A DNA stretch of 64,000 nt from Daphnia pulex (taxonomy: Eukaryota; Arthropoda; Branchiopoda; Diplostraca; Daphniidae), in assembly GCF_021134715.1 (NCBI RefSeq), contig NC_060023.1, forward strand, positions 10,416,001 through 10,480,000, in the 5' to 3' direction. Both the position numbers and the translations under genes were made by a program. A model generated the notes under the pieces. That model saw only the letters and a list, made by a program, of their open reading frames with translations, was not told where the DNA came from and ran no database searches. Positions 35,166-46,923 of this stretch are shown in pieces; position 1 is the stretch's first letter; each line of letters opens with the position of its first letter.

Positions 35166-36021
35166 TTAATGTAGTACTATAAAAAGGCAAATTTTGTTGG
35201 TATTAGGAGATGATTGGCAGCTGTTTACATACTTATTTCAAAATTTAAAGTTCATTATTATCGTTTGTTGATTGATTGCAGGGCACATAGTATTGCTTGC
35301 GACACACCATTTTCTACAGTTGTCAATCATCATGACATGCTCGCCGTCGTATATAAAGACAAAATCACAAGTAAAATTAATCTAAAAAAATTTAAATAAA
35401 TAAACCAAAGAAAAATTATTCTTTCGACTTAGCCATTTTTTAAACATTTCTATGCTCCTATTGGCTAGCGTATAACTTCTCTGTAAGATTGGGACTAATA
35501 TACCATTTGTCATAGTTAGGGAAACGTTTTAAAAGAGATTATTTGAATTTGAATGATTTACAAAATTTGGTTGAATCTCGGTTACCATAGAAACGAAGCA
35601 GACAAAAACCATTTCATTTTCAAAACGGTTAAAGAACCCCCTTAGTCCTGACCTGACCGTCCTGACATTTCTCTGACACACAAATAAAAAAAAATTATTT
35701 CTGGGTTTTAACATAGTTCTAAATAAATTTCTTAAAATTCAGTCAATTCCTATCCTTGTGGTTCAGTTTTCAAAATTGTTTTTTAAATCTTACAGGTCTG
35801 TGATTATCGAAGAATCGAATCCATCACCATCTATCCTTTTTTTTCGTGTTTGCTACCACCCTATTAGTAATTTTTTATTATGTTAAAATGTTTTTATTTT
35901 CCCTTAAACTCCAATAGCTCTGAAACAAAAACAGTGAAACAAAACAAGTAAACAAAACAACGGATAAATTGCTAAATAATGAACAATTTGGCAACGGTTA
36001 AAATTTAAAATTCAAATTCAG

Positions 36022-36035
36022 CCACCAGGGGGACT
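36022..36035 (+). promoter_or_regulatory. CTCF-like motif, unit C
   Basis: CCACCAGGGGGACT upstream of ankyrin copy C. Confidence 0.3.
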
Positions 36036-36265
36036 TCCGCTGTATTGCAGCCCAGCATCTCAAGGACGAGGAAAAAACCGTTAGAAAGTTTCTCGTACTT
36101 GTGCCAGGCAGACATCGTCAATCAGAGCTCAAGAATCTTAGTTGAAATTTCGTAAATTTTAACTTTTTCTACTTCAGAATTGTTTTCTTCTTACTTCAAC
36201 ACGGTAAGCCTCTATTTTCTAATTGTTTAGTACAATTACTAACCTAGTTTTGCTAAAATTGGTAG

Positions 36266-36528
36266 AAGAATCAAGTTCATCTCCCACCATTTTGAAGACT
36301 GCTTCCAATTTATCTTCCACATAACTGGGATTTGTTCCTACTGAATATTTGTTTCTTCTAACATCAACAAGGTAAACCTTTTTTCTTTCCTAATTTTGTA
36401 TAAAAAAATAACTTGGTTTTTGTAAAATTGTTTAGGAGATCAAATACATTTCCCACGGTATTCGAAGACTGCTTCCAATTGATCTTCCATCTAGGTGGCA
36501 TTTGTTTTATTTTTCTTCAAATTAGCAG
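36266..36528 (+). other. Duplicated leader exons, unit C
   Basis: Same pair of mini-exons as in unit B, borders conserved. Confidence 0.45.
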
Positions 36529-36634
36529 GTATTTATCACATGACATTCTTCTTTATATGTGTACTAAAATTTTAAATTTATCAGAACAGTACTGACTACA
36601 GAGACCGTCTGACCAACCCAAAGCACGGAAGAAC

Positions 36635-38161
36635 ATGGGTTCTAAAAGGAAAGCTGGTGATGTGACACCTGAATGTCAGGAACATAGTAATCCCGCTAAG
36701 AAAAGGAAGAATGATGTTGAATCTCTTCTGCTTGAAGTTGAAAACCAGAATGTGGCCTACTGGAAGTATTTTGTCGAAGAATCTACTGGCAACTTCCCGT
36801 TGAGTGAACAGTGGAGATTAGTATTCATTCCTGCCCTATCTGACACCACTATTTCAGACCAGATCTTTCATATCCTCAAGAAGAAGTACCCAGACATCGA
36901 CCTCATGAAAAAAGAAGAGAAAACAAAAAATCCAGATTGTATGATTCTACCACAGGACGCTGATACAGAGCAGCTCATTGAAGTACTGGAGCTGGTCGGC
37001 GCTGCGTGTGTTTTTTATGGGAACGCAAAAGATCGAAGATACGGCTGGAGCTTCTGGTATAAAGCCACGAATCTGCGAGAAGGCAATGCCATTCCGAAGT
37101 CTACTTTTCTTCAATCTGAAAACCTAAAACTTGCTATGAGGAAAAAACTTGAATTCCAAACTGTTCAAGAATTGGAAGATTTGTTACGGCAGAGGCGAAC
37201 GCACTGGGCGACTCAAGCAATCTTCACTTCTCTACGTATTTCGAAGAAGTGTGACTGCTATCAGAAAAGATTCGTTGTCTACAATTTGTTCAAATTCGCT
37301 CTTCAAGGATGGGGGGACCGCAATGTCCCTCGGCCCCGCGCTTTCGCCATATCCCTCACCCTTTTTGAGCTCTTCGGTAAAACAAAATTTTTGGACGAAC
37401 TAGTGAAAAATGAAACGAACTTGGAAGATGTGGTCCACTCAACGTTCACCGAATTCTTCAACACCCTGAGGGACCCAGTCAAGAATCAAACAGAACTGGC
37501 TGCAGTATTGACATACGAAAATTTGATGACTTCTCTGGTTTTCTCTTTCGTATACCAGGTGAAAGTTCACGATGACGCTCGAAATGATCAAATCAAAATC
37601 AAAGATTATACGATCAAATCAAAAGCCGACAAGCTTGAAGAAATTTCACAGCTGATTCTTGTTATTCTCAAACTGCTGGTGTCAATTCCGAAATCGAAGA
37701 GTGAAAGCAAGCGATTGAAGAGTCAGCTAGAAGTATACATCAACATCTTTGAACTCAAGCGGGTATCTCAAAAACCGAACCTCTTGCTTAGAGTATGCAC
37801 GTCGCACCAAGGAACACCCAACGAGTTCAAGCTGATCAAGTTGTTGCTGAAAGCAGGAGCGGATCCCAACGCTGTAGATCAACAACGCTGCAGCCCTCTT
37901 CATCTGCTGGCAGACTGCGAAGTTGAATCCTCTCACATGTGGGACGATCCTTCGTATTCTACTCGTGCTGAAAACTTCATATCGACCGTTCGACTTATCT
38001 TGCATGACAAATTCCACGAAGAACAAGTTAATCTCAGTGGCCAATCAGCATTGGAGTGTATTCAAAATCTTCTTTCGCGGTATCCAAATGACGAATTAAG
38101 CCGACTGGTAGTCAATTTCTCGCAGGGTGTTCGTCCGTTATCTTGCATCGCAGCGAATTAA
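36635..38161 (+). CDS. Ankyrin-repeat protein, copy C (508 aa, shortened tail)
   Basis: Predicted protein identical to copy B, including the stop inside the BC-box-like motif. It sits at the same position within its unit. Identical coding sequence across 1.5 kb indicates very recent duplication or conversion. Confidence 0.83.
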   Translation: MGSKRKAGDVTPECQEHSNPAKKRKNDVESLLLEVENQNVAYWKYFVEESTGNFPLSEQWRLVFIPALSDTTISDQIFHILKKKYPDIDLMKKEEKTKNPDCMILPQDADTEQLIEVLELVGAACVFYGNAKDRRYGWSFWYKATNLREGNAIPKSTFLQSENLKLAMRKKLEFQTVQELEDLLRQRRTHWATQAIFTSLRISKKCDCYQKRFVVYNLFKFALQGWGDRNVPRPRAFAISLTLFELFGKTKFLDELVKNETNLEDVVHSTFTEFFNTLRDPVKNQTELAAVLTYENLMTSLVFSFVYQVKVHDDARNDQIKIKDYTIKSKADKLEEISQLILVILKLLVSIPKSKSESKRLKSQLEVYINIFELKRVSQKPNLLLRVCTSHQGTPNEFKLIKLLLKAGADPNAVDQQRCSPLHLLADCEVESSHMWDDPSYSTRAENFISTVRLILHDKFHEEQVNLSGQSALECIQNLLSRYPNDELSRLVVNFSQGVRPLSCIAAN

Positions 38162-39033
38162 GCTTAGCTTGAAAGAATCAACTCCCCTGTGACGCTTCAG
38201 TCTATGGTTTTGCAGCACTAGTTCGTTTCGATACTGAATTAAATTGTTTTCCTTTTTGGCGTCTACACTAACTTCCGAAATTTGTCGTATTGTTACTTGT
38301 CTTTCGTTTGCATCGAATAACAACCTTTGCTTGTGAATAAATAGAACGCGTTAATAACTTATTATCTGATATTTTAGCTCTATTTCTTGCATTTTGCACT
38401 TGGTTTTCAACTTTTTTCACAAATCTCATAAGTCGAAAAGAACATGCTATGAAGAAGAAGAACTTAGGTTAAAGTAATTTTTCATAATCCTTAAAACTTA
38501 AAAGTAAAAATCCATTACTTCTTTCAATTAATTTGAAGTCACTCTCCTTTCCGCTCCTATCATCTTCGATTTCAATTCGATTGTTCGATTCGAATTAATT
38601 CGAGTGGGAGGTTGGAACATTCCGTACCTTTGGCAACGCAACGCAATTAGGCCTGTTTAAATACAGACGAAGTGACGGACTGACTTTAGTAAATAAACAA
38701 AATGGGTAGCCTGCAATAGTTTATTGTTTATTCTGTTTCTTGTCATTATTTTTTTTTTCCATTTTAAACGGTAAAAAGAGTAATTTTTGGTTTAACAAAA
38801 TTGTAATGCTAAATTTTCTTTTTCTGTAGTCTTCTACTGTATGCTCTCAACTTAATTTTCAAGCGTTAAACTAAAAATCAAAGTCCGTCTAGGTCTAATC
38901 GCCCTACTTCAACCTTCTGTACAAAATACTTATTTAAAAAAAATATTTATTTTAAATTTCACTGTTGTACTTGTAAGTATTCACTGTTTATTTTTGCACA
39001 GTCTTTATGTTATTCATAACTTTTTCCCTTTAC

Positions 39034-41487
39034 AGCACATTGATAAAGTGAGATTTACCTCATCACTAGTGAATGCTGATACCAAGAGGCTACTGGGGTT
39101 GTTGATTGAAGATGTCCGATTCACAAGAGATATTGCAGTGTTAACAGCAAGACATCACTTCAAGCCACTGTTCCAAACCCAGTTGAAACAAATAGAGTTA
39201 ATCTGCTTGAAAAAATTTTACCCATTCTGACATCATTTGTTCAGGTAGGTGGAAATGTTAGTTTTGAACCATGTGATCAAATAAATTAAACCTCACTTTT
39301 TAATTGTTAGTTTATGTGTGTCTCCATAAGCAATGTGACTATAGTAGCCCAGTTGAACAACAACAAGTTGGTCCATGCTTCTGTTAACAATCTGAGTTTA
39401 GACGGAAGCATTTTACCACGCTCACAGATATTGCACTCTGTTGTCTGATAGATGTGTTTTCATGTCAACTTCTTCAGACCGTAGCTTCTACTGAAAGGTA
39501 TTTTTCTTTGTAGTACTACCAAATCACCGTAACTGATTTAACACTATATCAATCTAGAGATGGAAAGGTCAACCAGCAATCACAATTTGCCGAATCACGA
39601 ACGAAAACTTGGAGCCGTGTTTAGCAGAATTTTCAGTTGGAGTTCAAACAGAAATTCTCGTTGACCCAGTTTTACCGGCCATCACGGTAAGTGTAATTGA
39701 ATAATTATTGTGTTGCGTATTCTTAATTGTTCAAATTAAGGTCATCCAAGAACTAGTTTCGAGTTGAATTTGCCACGCTGCGCATTACTATTCGACGGCC
39801 ATTCCATCATTGAAGCTGAAGGATTAAATTGGAAGCTAGCTGATAACGATCTTGATCTCAAACAAGAAAGAATCAGTTTCGATTGCGAGGTAACTATTTT
39901 CGTAAAATGTGATTTTTCCTTCGTGAAAACGGTTATTTAACTTTGATTACATCACATAATAAAGGCTGCCACAATCCACAAACAAATGTGGGCTGGTCAG
40001 CATTGTCCATTTGTGCGTTTGCTTCCCCTACCGTTACCAGTTTTCCGAAGCCTGCCAACAGGAGATGGTGAGCGTCTTCAAGTGGCTAAAATCGCTGCAC
40101 AAAAAGCCTCGGCTTCCTGGACAAATAGAGCCACTTTATCGTGACGTTCGTCTGTCAGTTGCACTATTTTCTATGGTGCTCTGTGACGACCCATTTGAGG
40201 TCAAGCTCCGTGATAACTACGAACTGCGCGAAGATTAATTTCGTGAGAGTCTCAAACGTAAGCGTATGTTGAACGCTAAAATTGAAGAACTCCGAAGAAC
40301 GCACCCACTTCTGACGCAAGTAAGTCTCCTAATAAACCTGCACAAGTTTCAGCTAATAACAGTTTCGTTCATAGGGTAAAATTGATGAGCTTTATACAAA
40401 TCTGGGAGGCCGAAATGTTGAGATATTTGTTCAGCGAGCGCAACGCATGTACGAGGCGAGGCCGATGAGAACGGCTCTGTTCCGATGGGAAATGGAGCAA
40501 GTTGATTTGATGGCTTTAGCCGATCCATCTTTCCACGGTTACACCAATGTCGTCCGCAATATCCAGGAGATGGATCCTGACAGCTCGTGGCCTGATGAAG
40601 AAATAGATTTTATTACGCTGTGGTGTCGTGCAGTCCGCGCAACATGTCATCGATGGCGATGTTTACTTCGAGATTTCCCGCAACCGCTTCTCGACATTCA
40701 CGAATTGCTGCTCTTTGGTCGACTAGCCGGAGCTGAACAACAGTCTTCCTGGCGAGCTCGACGAACCTGTACTGTTTCTGTAGCGGCCCCCTGGAGTGAT
40801 GTACAGATCGAACGTGGAATGAACCAACTGAAATTTTACCATGATTTTTCTTGTGGCGCTGAGAGCTGGCGTCTGGCCTACGGTGCTTGTTGGGAGCCCG
40901 TGATAGCCCAATGCAATCTAGCATGGGATTTCGTTTCACCTCCTTCAAAAGGTAAAAATTAATTAGAAATAATAACAATAATAATAAACATTAAATTTAC
41001 GTTTTCCCTACGACTAGGATCCTAGTCCAGCTTTGCCTTTTTGGGATAAAATTCTTCTACTCCTCCACGGTCGAGTTTACGTTGTCTGTTCAACAATTAA
41101 CTCTACTACTCCATACATCACTTTATTGATCCTTATAATACCACTGAAGAGATGGAGCTAACTTGGACCGATTTGGCAATGGATTGGACTAATGCCAATT
41201 TTATCCTAAAAGGTATTGAATAGTTTCGTTCTTATTCATCGACTTTCAAAATTAATTCATTCGAGTTGTTGCGTTTAGGCGAATTCAACGTCTATGTCAG
41301 AACGGCTTCCAAATACGATGATTGTCGTCTTTTGCATTTACCTCGACTGAAGCTGACCATCGGGCTGACCTGGCATTGTTTGGCCGATCCCAACGAACAT
41401 CTCGCTGATACAACCCTGTGCTCCCGATCGAATTCCAGAATACTCGAGCAATCAGGAGCACGATTCAACGTCCGAGTTCGAGTGGGG
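39034..41487 (+). pseudogene. BLTP2: hobbit/BLTP2 fragment, unit C
   Basis: Same content as the fragment in unit B, with the stop at 40236-40238 and the same frameshift. Ends at the shared GAGTGGGG junction. Confidence 0.85.
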
Positions 41488-42046
41488 CAAATGGAAATTT
41501 CCTACGTAGTGAATTTCCACGTCAAATTCGTAACCCTCGTCTCTGAAGGTATGACAGGCCCCACCAAATTTGTAATGTTTTTCGAGAACTAGGACTTTCA
41601 TTCCAGCTTTGCTGAGAAGGGCTGCTGCGGTCATTCCTACATTACATAAGACATTATTAAACATACACTAACGTATTAATTTAACGGGGAAAAGGATCAA
41701 TCGCACCTCCTATTCCCGAACCGGTTAGAATTGCGTCCCATTTCTTCTCTGTCGCCAGCTGCGTGGTGAAAGCTGTAAAATCACCAGAAACAAATCAAAT
41801 TAAAATACAGACCCATTTTTACGAGTAAGGTGGATTTAAAGAGACTTCTTTTCATGACTTGATTTCGTTTGGTATGATCAGTTTCTAATGGAGTCACTGG
41901 CCTTTTCGTATCTTTAGCAGAAGGCGATTTCCACTTTCCGGAATTCGAATTTTCAGGCGAATCGAACATCGAAGAAATATTTTTTCACGAAATAACAAAT
42001 TACGACTGCGAAAATTATCCCAATTTGATGTTGCACGTTGGAAAGA
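41488..42046 (-). pseudogene. Retinol-saturase 5' fragment, C/D junction
   Basis: Copy of the fragment at 33586-34144, with the same lesions. Confidence 0.87.
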
Positions 42047-42980
42047 ATAATTGTCTGAATGAGTATAATTGTCTGCATGCGTCGGCTGTTGTGGATCACT
42101 TGCAACTAACTTAAAAAATTATGATTGGAAATATTTACACTTTCTTGCTTCAATACCAGTTTTTGTCCAAAGGGGTTTGTTGGCATCATTCTGGAGTAAA
42201 ATCACTTTAACAGGAGATGGTGTTCAATTTCCTTTTTATGCTTAAAATGTCATTTTTATGTAGTTGAACTGCGTTTGAAAGGAAAAGATATTCTTGAACG
42301 AATTGGTATTCATTTTCACTAAATAGTCGTCAGAAACTGGAAATAGTTGTATTATACAGGACGCAGCGCGTTTTCTGTTTCCCAATATAGAAATTCCTCA
42401 CTGTAAGCAATTTGCAGTCAATATTAGTCTCTATTTCACATGGGACATGAATATAAAATCATATTTGAATGCGCTTCGATTTCTCTCTAGGGATGTAGGG
42501 TACCTCGGGTACAAATTGGTGCCGCATTCTCGCCCAAATTAAGTCCTATAATACTATTTTGTTCGATTTTGTTTCAATTAAAAAAAAGGTAACGCGCTTG
42601 AGATCAAATTTATGTTTCACTCTGACATTTATGTACATTCCAAATCTCCAATAGTTGAATAAAAAAACCGAAAATGTGTTCATAAATTTTTACAACTTTA
42701 AAAACTAAAATCTCTTAGGCTATAATTTGCGCAAAAATTGAATAAAAAGAAAAAAAATTAGGAGATGACCGCCCAATGTAGAAGAAATTTCATGACTTTT
42801 AGCCAATTGCTTACGTGTAGCCTCCGTTTAGTTTAACTATTTTCGGAAACCGTACGATAATTAAGACAAACACTGTGGTTTCAAGACAGCATTTGCCACC
42901 AATTGCCAATTGCCGATTGCCGAAAAGTCTTCTCATCTTTTATCATCATCATGTCTAATAACACGAGCCCGAGTGAGAAA

Positions 42981-43067
42981 GTAGTTATGCTTCCCATGAG
43001 AGTCGAACACAAGTGCCGTGTCATTCTGTGACAATTCACGAAGACTTAACTGACTCACCCACCCGAC
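42981..43067 (-). tRNA. tRNA-like relic, unit D
   Basis: Copy of the relic at 27177-27263. Confidence 0.35.
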
Positions 43068-43923
43068 TTAATGTAGTACCATAAAAAGGCAAATTTTGTT
43101 GGTATTAGGAGATGATTGGCAGCTGTTTACATACTTATTTCAAAATTTAAAGTTCATTATTATCGTTTGTTGATTGATTGCAGGGCACATAGTATTGCTT
43201 GCGACACACCATTTTCTACAGTTGTCAATCATCATGACATGCTCGCCGTCGTATATAAAGACAAAATCACAAGTAAAATTAATCTAAAAAAATTTAAATA
43301 AATAAACCAAAGAAAAATTATTCTTTCGACTTAGCCATTTTTTAAACATTTCTATGCTCCTATTGGCTAGCGTATAACTTCTCTGTAAGATTGGGACTAA
43401 TATACCATTTGTCATAGTTAGGGAAACGTTTTAAAAGAGATTATTTGAATTTGAATGATTTACAAAATTTGGTTGAATCTCGGTTACCATAGAAACGAAG
43501 CAGACAAAAACCATTTCATTTTCAAAACGGTTAAAGAACCCCCTTAGTCCTGACCTGACCGTCCTGACATTTCTCTGACACACAAATAAAAAAAAATTAT
43601 TTCTGGGTTTTAACATAGTTCTAAATAAATTTCTTAAAATTCAGTCAATTCCTATCCTTGTGGTTCAGTTTTCAAAATTGTTTTTTAAATCTTACAGGTC
43701 TGTGATTATCGAAGAATCGAATCCATCACCATCTATCCTTTTTTTTCGTGTTTGCTACCACCCTATTAGTAATTTTTTATTATGTTAAAATGTTTTTATT
43801 TTCCCTTAAACTCCAATAGCTCTGAAACAAAAACAGTGAAACAAAACAAGTAAACAAAACAACGGATAAATTGCTAAATAATGAACAATTTGGCAACGGT
43901 TAAAATTTAAAATTCAAATTCAG

Positions 43924-43937
43924 CCACCAGGGGGACT
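43924..43937 (+). promoter_or_regulatory. CTCF-like motif, unit D
   Basis: CCACCAGGGGGACT upstream of ankyrin copy D. Confidence 0.3.
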
Positions 43938-44167
43938 TCCGCTGTATTGCAGCCCAGCATCTCAAGGACGAGGAAAAAACCGTTAGAAAGTTTCTCGTAC
44001 TTGTGCCAGGCAGACATCGTCAATCAGAGCTCAAGAATCTTAGTTGAAATTTCGTAAATTTTAACTTTTTCTACTTCAGAATTGTTTTCTTCTTACTTCA
44101 ACACGGTAAGCCTCTATTTTCTAATTGTTTAGTACAATTACTAACCTAGTTTTGCTAAAATTGGTAG

Positions 44168-44430
44168 AAGAATCAAGTTCATCTCCCACCATTTTGAAGA
44201 CTGCTTCCAATTTATCTTCCACATAACTGGGATTTGTTCCTACTGAATATTTGTTTCTTCTAACATCAACAAGGTAAACCTTTTTTCTTTCCTAATTTTG
44301 TATAAAAAAATAACTTGGTTTTTGTAAAATTGTTTAGGAGATCAAATACATTTCCCACGGTATTCGAAGACTGCTTCCAATTGATCTTCCATCTAGGTGG
44401 CATTTGTTTTATTTTTCTTCAAATTAGCAG
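44168..44430 (+). other. Duplicated leader exons, unit D
   Basis: Same mini-exon pair as in units B and C. Confidence 0.45.
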
Positions 44431-44536
44431 GTATTTATCACATGACATTCTTCTTTATATGTGTACTAAAATTTTAAATTTATCAGAACAGTACTGACTA
44501 CAGAGACCGTCTGACCAACCCAAAGCACGGAAGAAC

Positions 44537-46063
44537 ATGGGTTCTAAAAGGAAAGCTGGTGATGTGACACCTGAATGTCAGGAACATAGTAATCCCGCTA
44601 AGAAAAGGAAGAATGATGTTGAATCTCTTCTGCTTGAAGTTGAAAACCAGAATGTGGCCTACTGGAAGTATTTTGTCGAAGAATCTACTGGCAACTTCCC
44701 GTTGAGTGAACAGTGGAGATTAGTATTCATTCCTGCCCTATCTGACACCACTATTTCAGACCAGATCTTTCATATCCTCAAGAAGAAGTACCCAGACATC
44801 GACCTCATGAAAAAAGAAGAGAAAACAAAAAATCCAGATTGTATGATTCTACCACAGGACGCTGATACAGAGCAGCTCATTGAAGTACTGGAGCTGGTCG
44901 GCGCTGCGTGTGTTTTTTATGGGAACGCAAAAGATCGAAGATACGGCTGGAGCTTCTGGTATAAAGCCACGAATCTGCGAGAAGGCAATGCCATTCCGAA
45001 GTCTACTTTTCTTCAATCTGAAAACCTAAAACTTGCTATGAGGAAAAAACTTGAATTCCAAACTGTTCAAGAATTGGAAGATTTGTTACGGCAGAGGCGA
45101 ACGCACTGGGCGACTCAAGCAATCTTCACTTCTCTACGTATTTCGAAGAAGTGTGACTGCTATCAGAAAAGATTCGTTGTCTACAATTTGTTCAAATTCG
45201 CTCTTCAAGGATGGGGGGACCGCAATGTCCCTCGGCCCCGCGCTTTCGCCATATCCCTCACCCTTTTTGAGCTCTTCGGTAAAACAAAATTTTTGGACGA
45301 ACTAGTGAAAAATGAAACGAACTTGGAAGATGTGGTCCACTCAACGTTCACCGAATTCTTCAACACCCTGAGGGACCCAGTCAAGAATCAAACAGAACTG
45401 GCTGCAGTATTGACATACGAAAATTTGATGACTTCTCTGGTTTTCTCTTTCGTATACCAGGTGAAAGTTCACGATGACGCTCGAAATGATCAAATCAAAA
45501 TCAAAGATTATACGATCAAATCAAAAGCCGACAAGCTTGAAGAAATTTCACAGCTGATTCTTGTTATTCTCAAACTGCTGGTGTCAATTCCGAAATCGAA
45601 GAGTGAAAGCAAGCGATTGAAGAGTCAGCTAGAAGTATACATCAACATCTTTGAACTCAAGCGGGTATCTCAAAAACCGAACCTCTTGCTTAGAGTATGC
45701 ACGTCGCACCAAGGAACACCCAACGAGTTCAAGCTGATCAAGTTGTTGCTGAAAGCAGGAGCGGATCCCAACGCTGTAGATCAACAACGCTGCAGCCCTC
45801 TTCATCTGCTGGCAGACTGCGAAGTTGAATCCTCTCACATGTGGGACGATCCTTCGTATTCTACTCGTGCTGAAAACTTCATATCGACCGTTCGACTTAT
45901 CTTGCATGACAAATTCCACGAAGAACAAGTTAATCTCAGTGGCCAATCAGCATTGGAGTGTATTCAAAATCTTCTTTCGCGGTATCCAAATGACGAATTA
46001 AGCCGACTGGTAGTCAATTTCTCGCAGGGTGTTCGTCCGTTATCTTGCATCGCAGCGAATTAA
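44537..46063 (+). CDS. Ankyrin-repeat protein, copy D (508 aa, shortened tail)
   Basis: Predicted protein identical to copies B and C. The following spacer resembles unit A rather than B and C near 46840, so the homogenised block ends between the gene and that point. Confidence 0.83.
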   Translation: MGSKRKAGDVTPECQEHSNPAKKRKNDVESLLLEVENQNVAYWKYFVEESTGNFPLSEQWRLVFIPALSDTTISDQIFHILKKKYPDIDLMKKEEKTKNPDCMILPQDADTEQLIEVLELVGAACVFYGNAKDRRYGWSFWYKATNLREGNAIPKSTFLQSENLKLAMRKKLEFQTVQELEDLLRQRRTHWATQAIFTSLRISKKCDCYQKRFVVYNLFKFALQGWGDRNVPRPRAFAISLTLFELFGKTKFLDELVKNETNLEDVVHSTFTEFFNTLRDPVKNQTELAAVLTYENLMTSLVFSFVYQVKVHDDARNDQIKIKDYTIKSKADKLEEISQLILVILKLLVSIPKSKSESKRLKSQLEVYINIFELKRVSQKPNLLLRVCTSHQGTPNEFKLIKLLLKAGADPNAVDQQRCSPLHLLADCEVESSHMWDDPSYSTRAENFISTVRLILHDKFHEEQVNLSGQSALECIQNLLSRYPNDELSRLVVNFSQGVRPLSCIAAN

Positions 46064-46923
46064 GCTTAGCTTGAAAGAATCAACTCCCCTGTGACGCTTC
46101 AGTCTATGGTTTTGCAGCACTAGTTCGTTTCGATACTGAATTAAATTGTTTTCCTTTTTGGCGTCTACACTAACTTCCGAAATTTGTCGTATTGTTACTT
46201 GTCTTTCGTTTGCATCGAATAACAACCTTTGCTTGTGAATAAATAGAACGCGTTAATAACTTATTATCTGATATTTTAGCTCTATTTCTTGCATTTTGCA
46301 CTTGGTTTTCAACTTTTTTCACAAATCTCATAAGTCGAAAAGAACATGCTATGAAGAAGAAGAACTTAGGTTAAAGTAATTTTTCATAATCCTTAAAACT
46401 TAAAAGTAAAAATCCATTACTTCTTTCAATTAATTTGAAGTCACTCTCCTTTCCGCTCCTATCATCTTCGATTTCAATTCGATTGTTCGATTCGAATTAA
46501 TTCGAGTGGGAGGTTGGAACATTCCGTACCTTTGGCAACGCAACGCAATTAGGCCTGTTTAAATACAGACGAAGTGACGGACTGACTTTAGTAAATAAAC
46601 AAAATGGGTAGCCTGCAATAGTTTATTGTTTATTCTGTTTCTTGTCATTATTTTTTTTTTCCATTTTAAACGGTAAAAAGAGTAATTTTTGGTTTAACAA
46701 AATTGTAATGCTAAATTTTCTTTTTCTGTAGTCTTCTACTGTATGCTCTCAACTTAATTTTCAAGCGTTAAACTAAAAATCAAAGTCCGTCTAGGTCTAA
46801 TCGCCCTACTTCAACCTTCTGTACAAAATACTTATTTAAATTTAAATTTCACTGTTGTACTTGTAAGTATTCACTGTTTATTTTTGCACAGTCTTTATGT
46901 TATTCATAACTTTTTCCCTTTAC

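Larger units (their letters stand above)
34022..41923. repeat. Tandem array unit C (7,902 bp)
   Basis: Third unit, the same length as B. Feature spacing is conserved to the base. Confidence 0.92.
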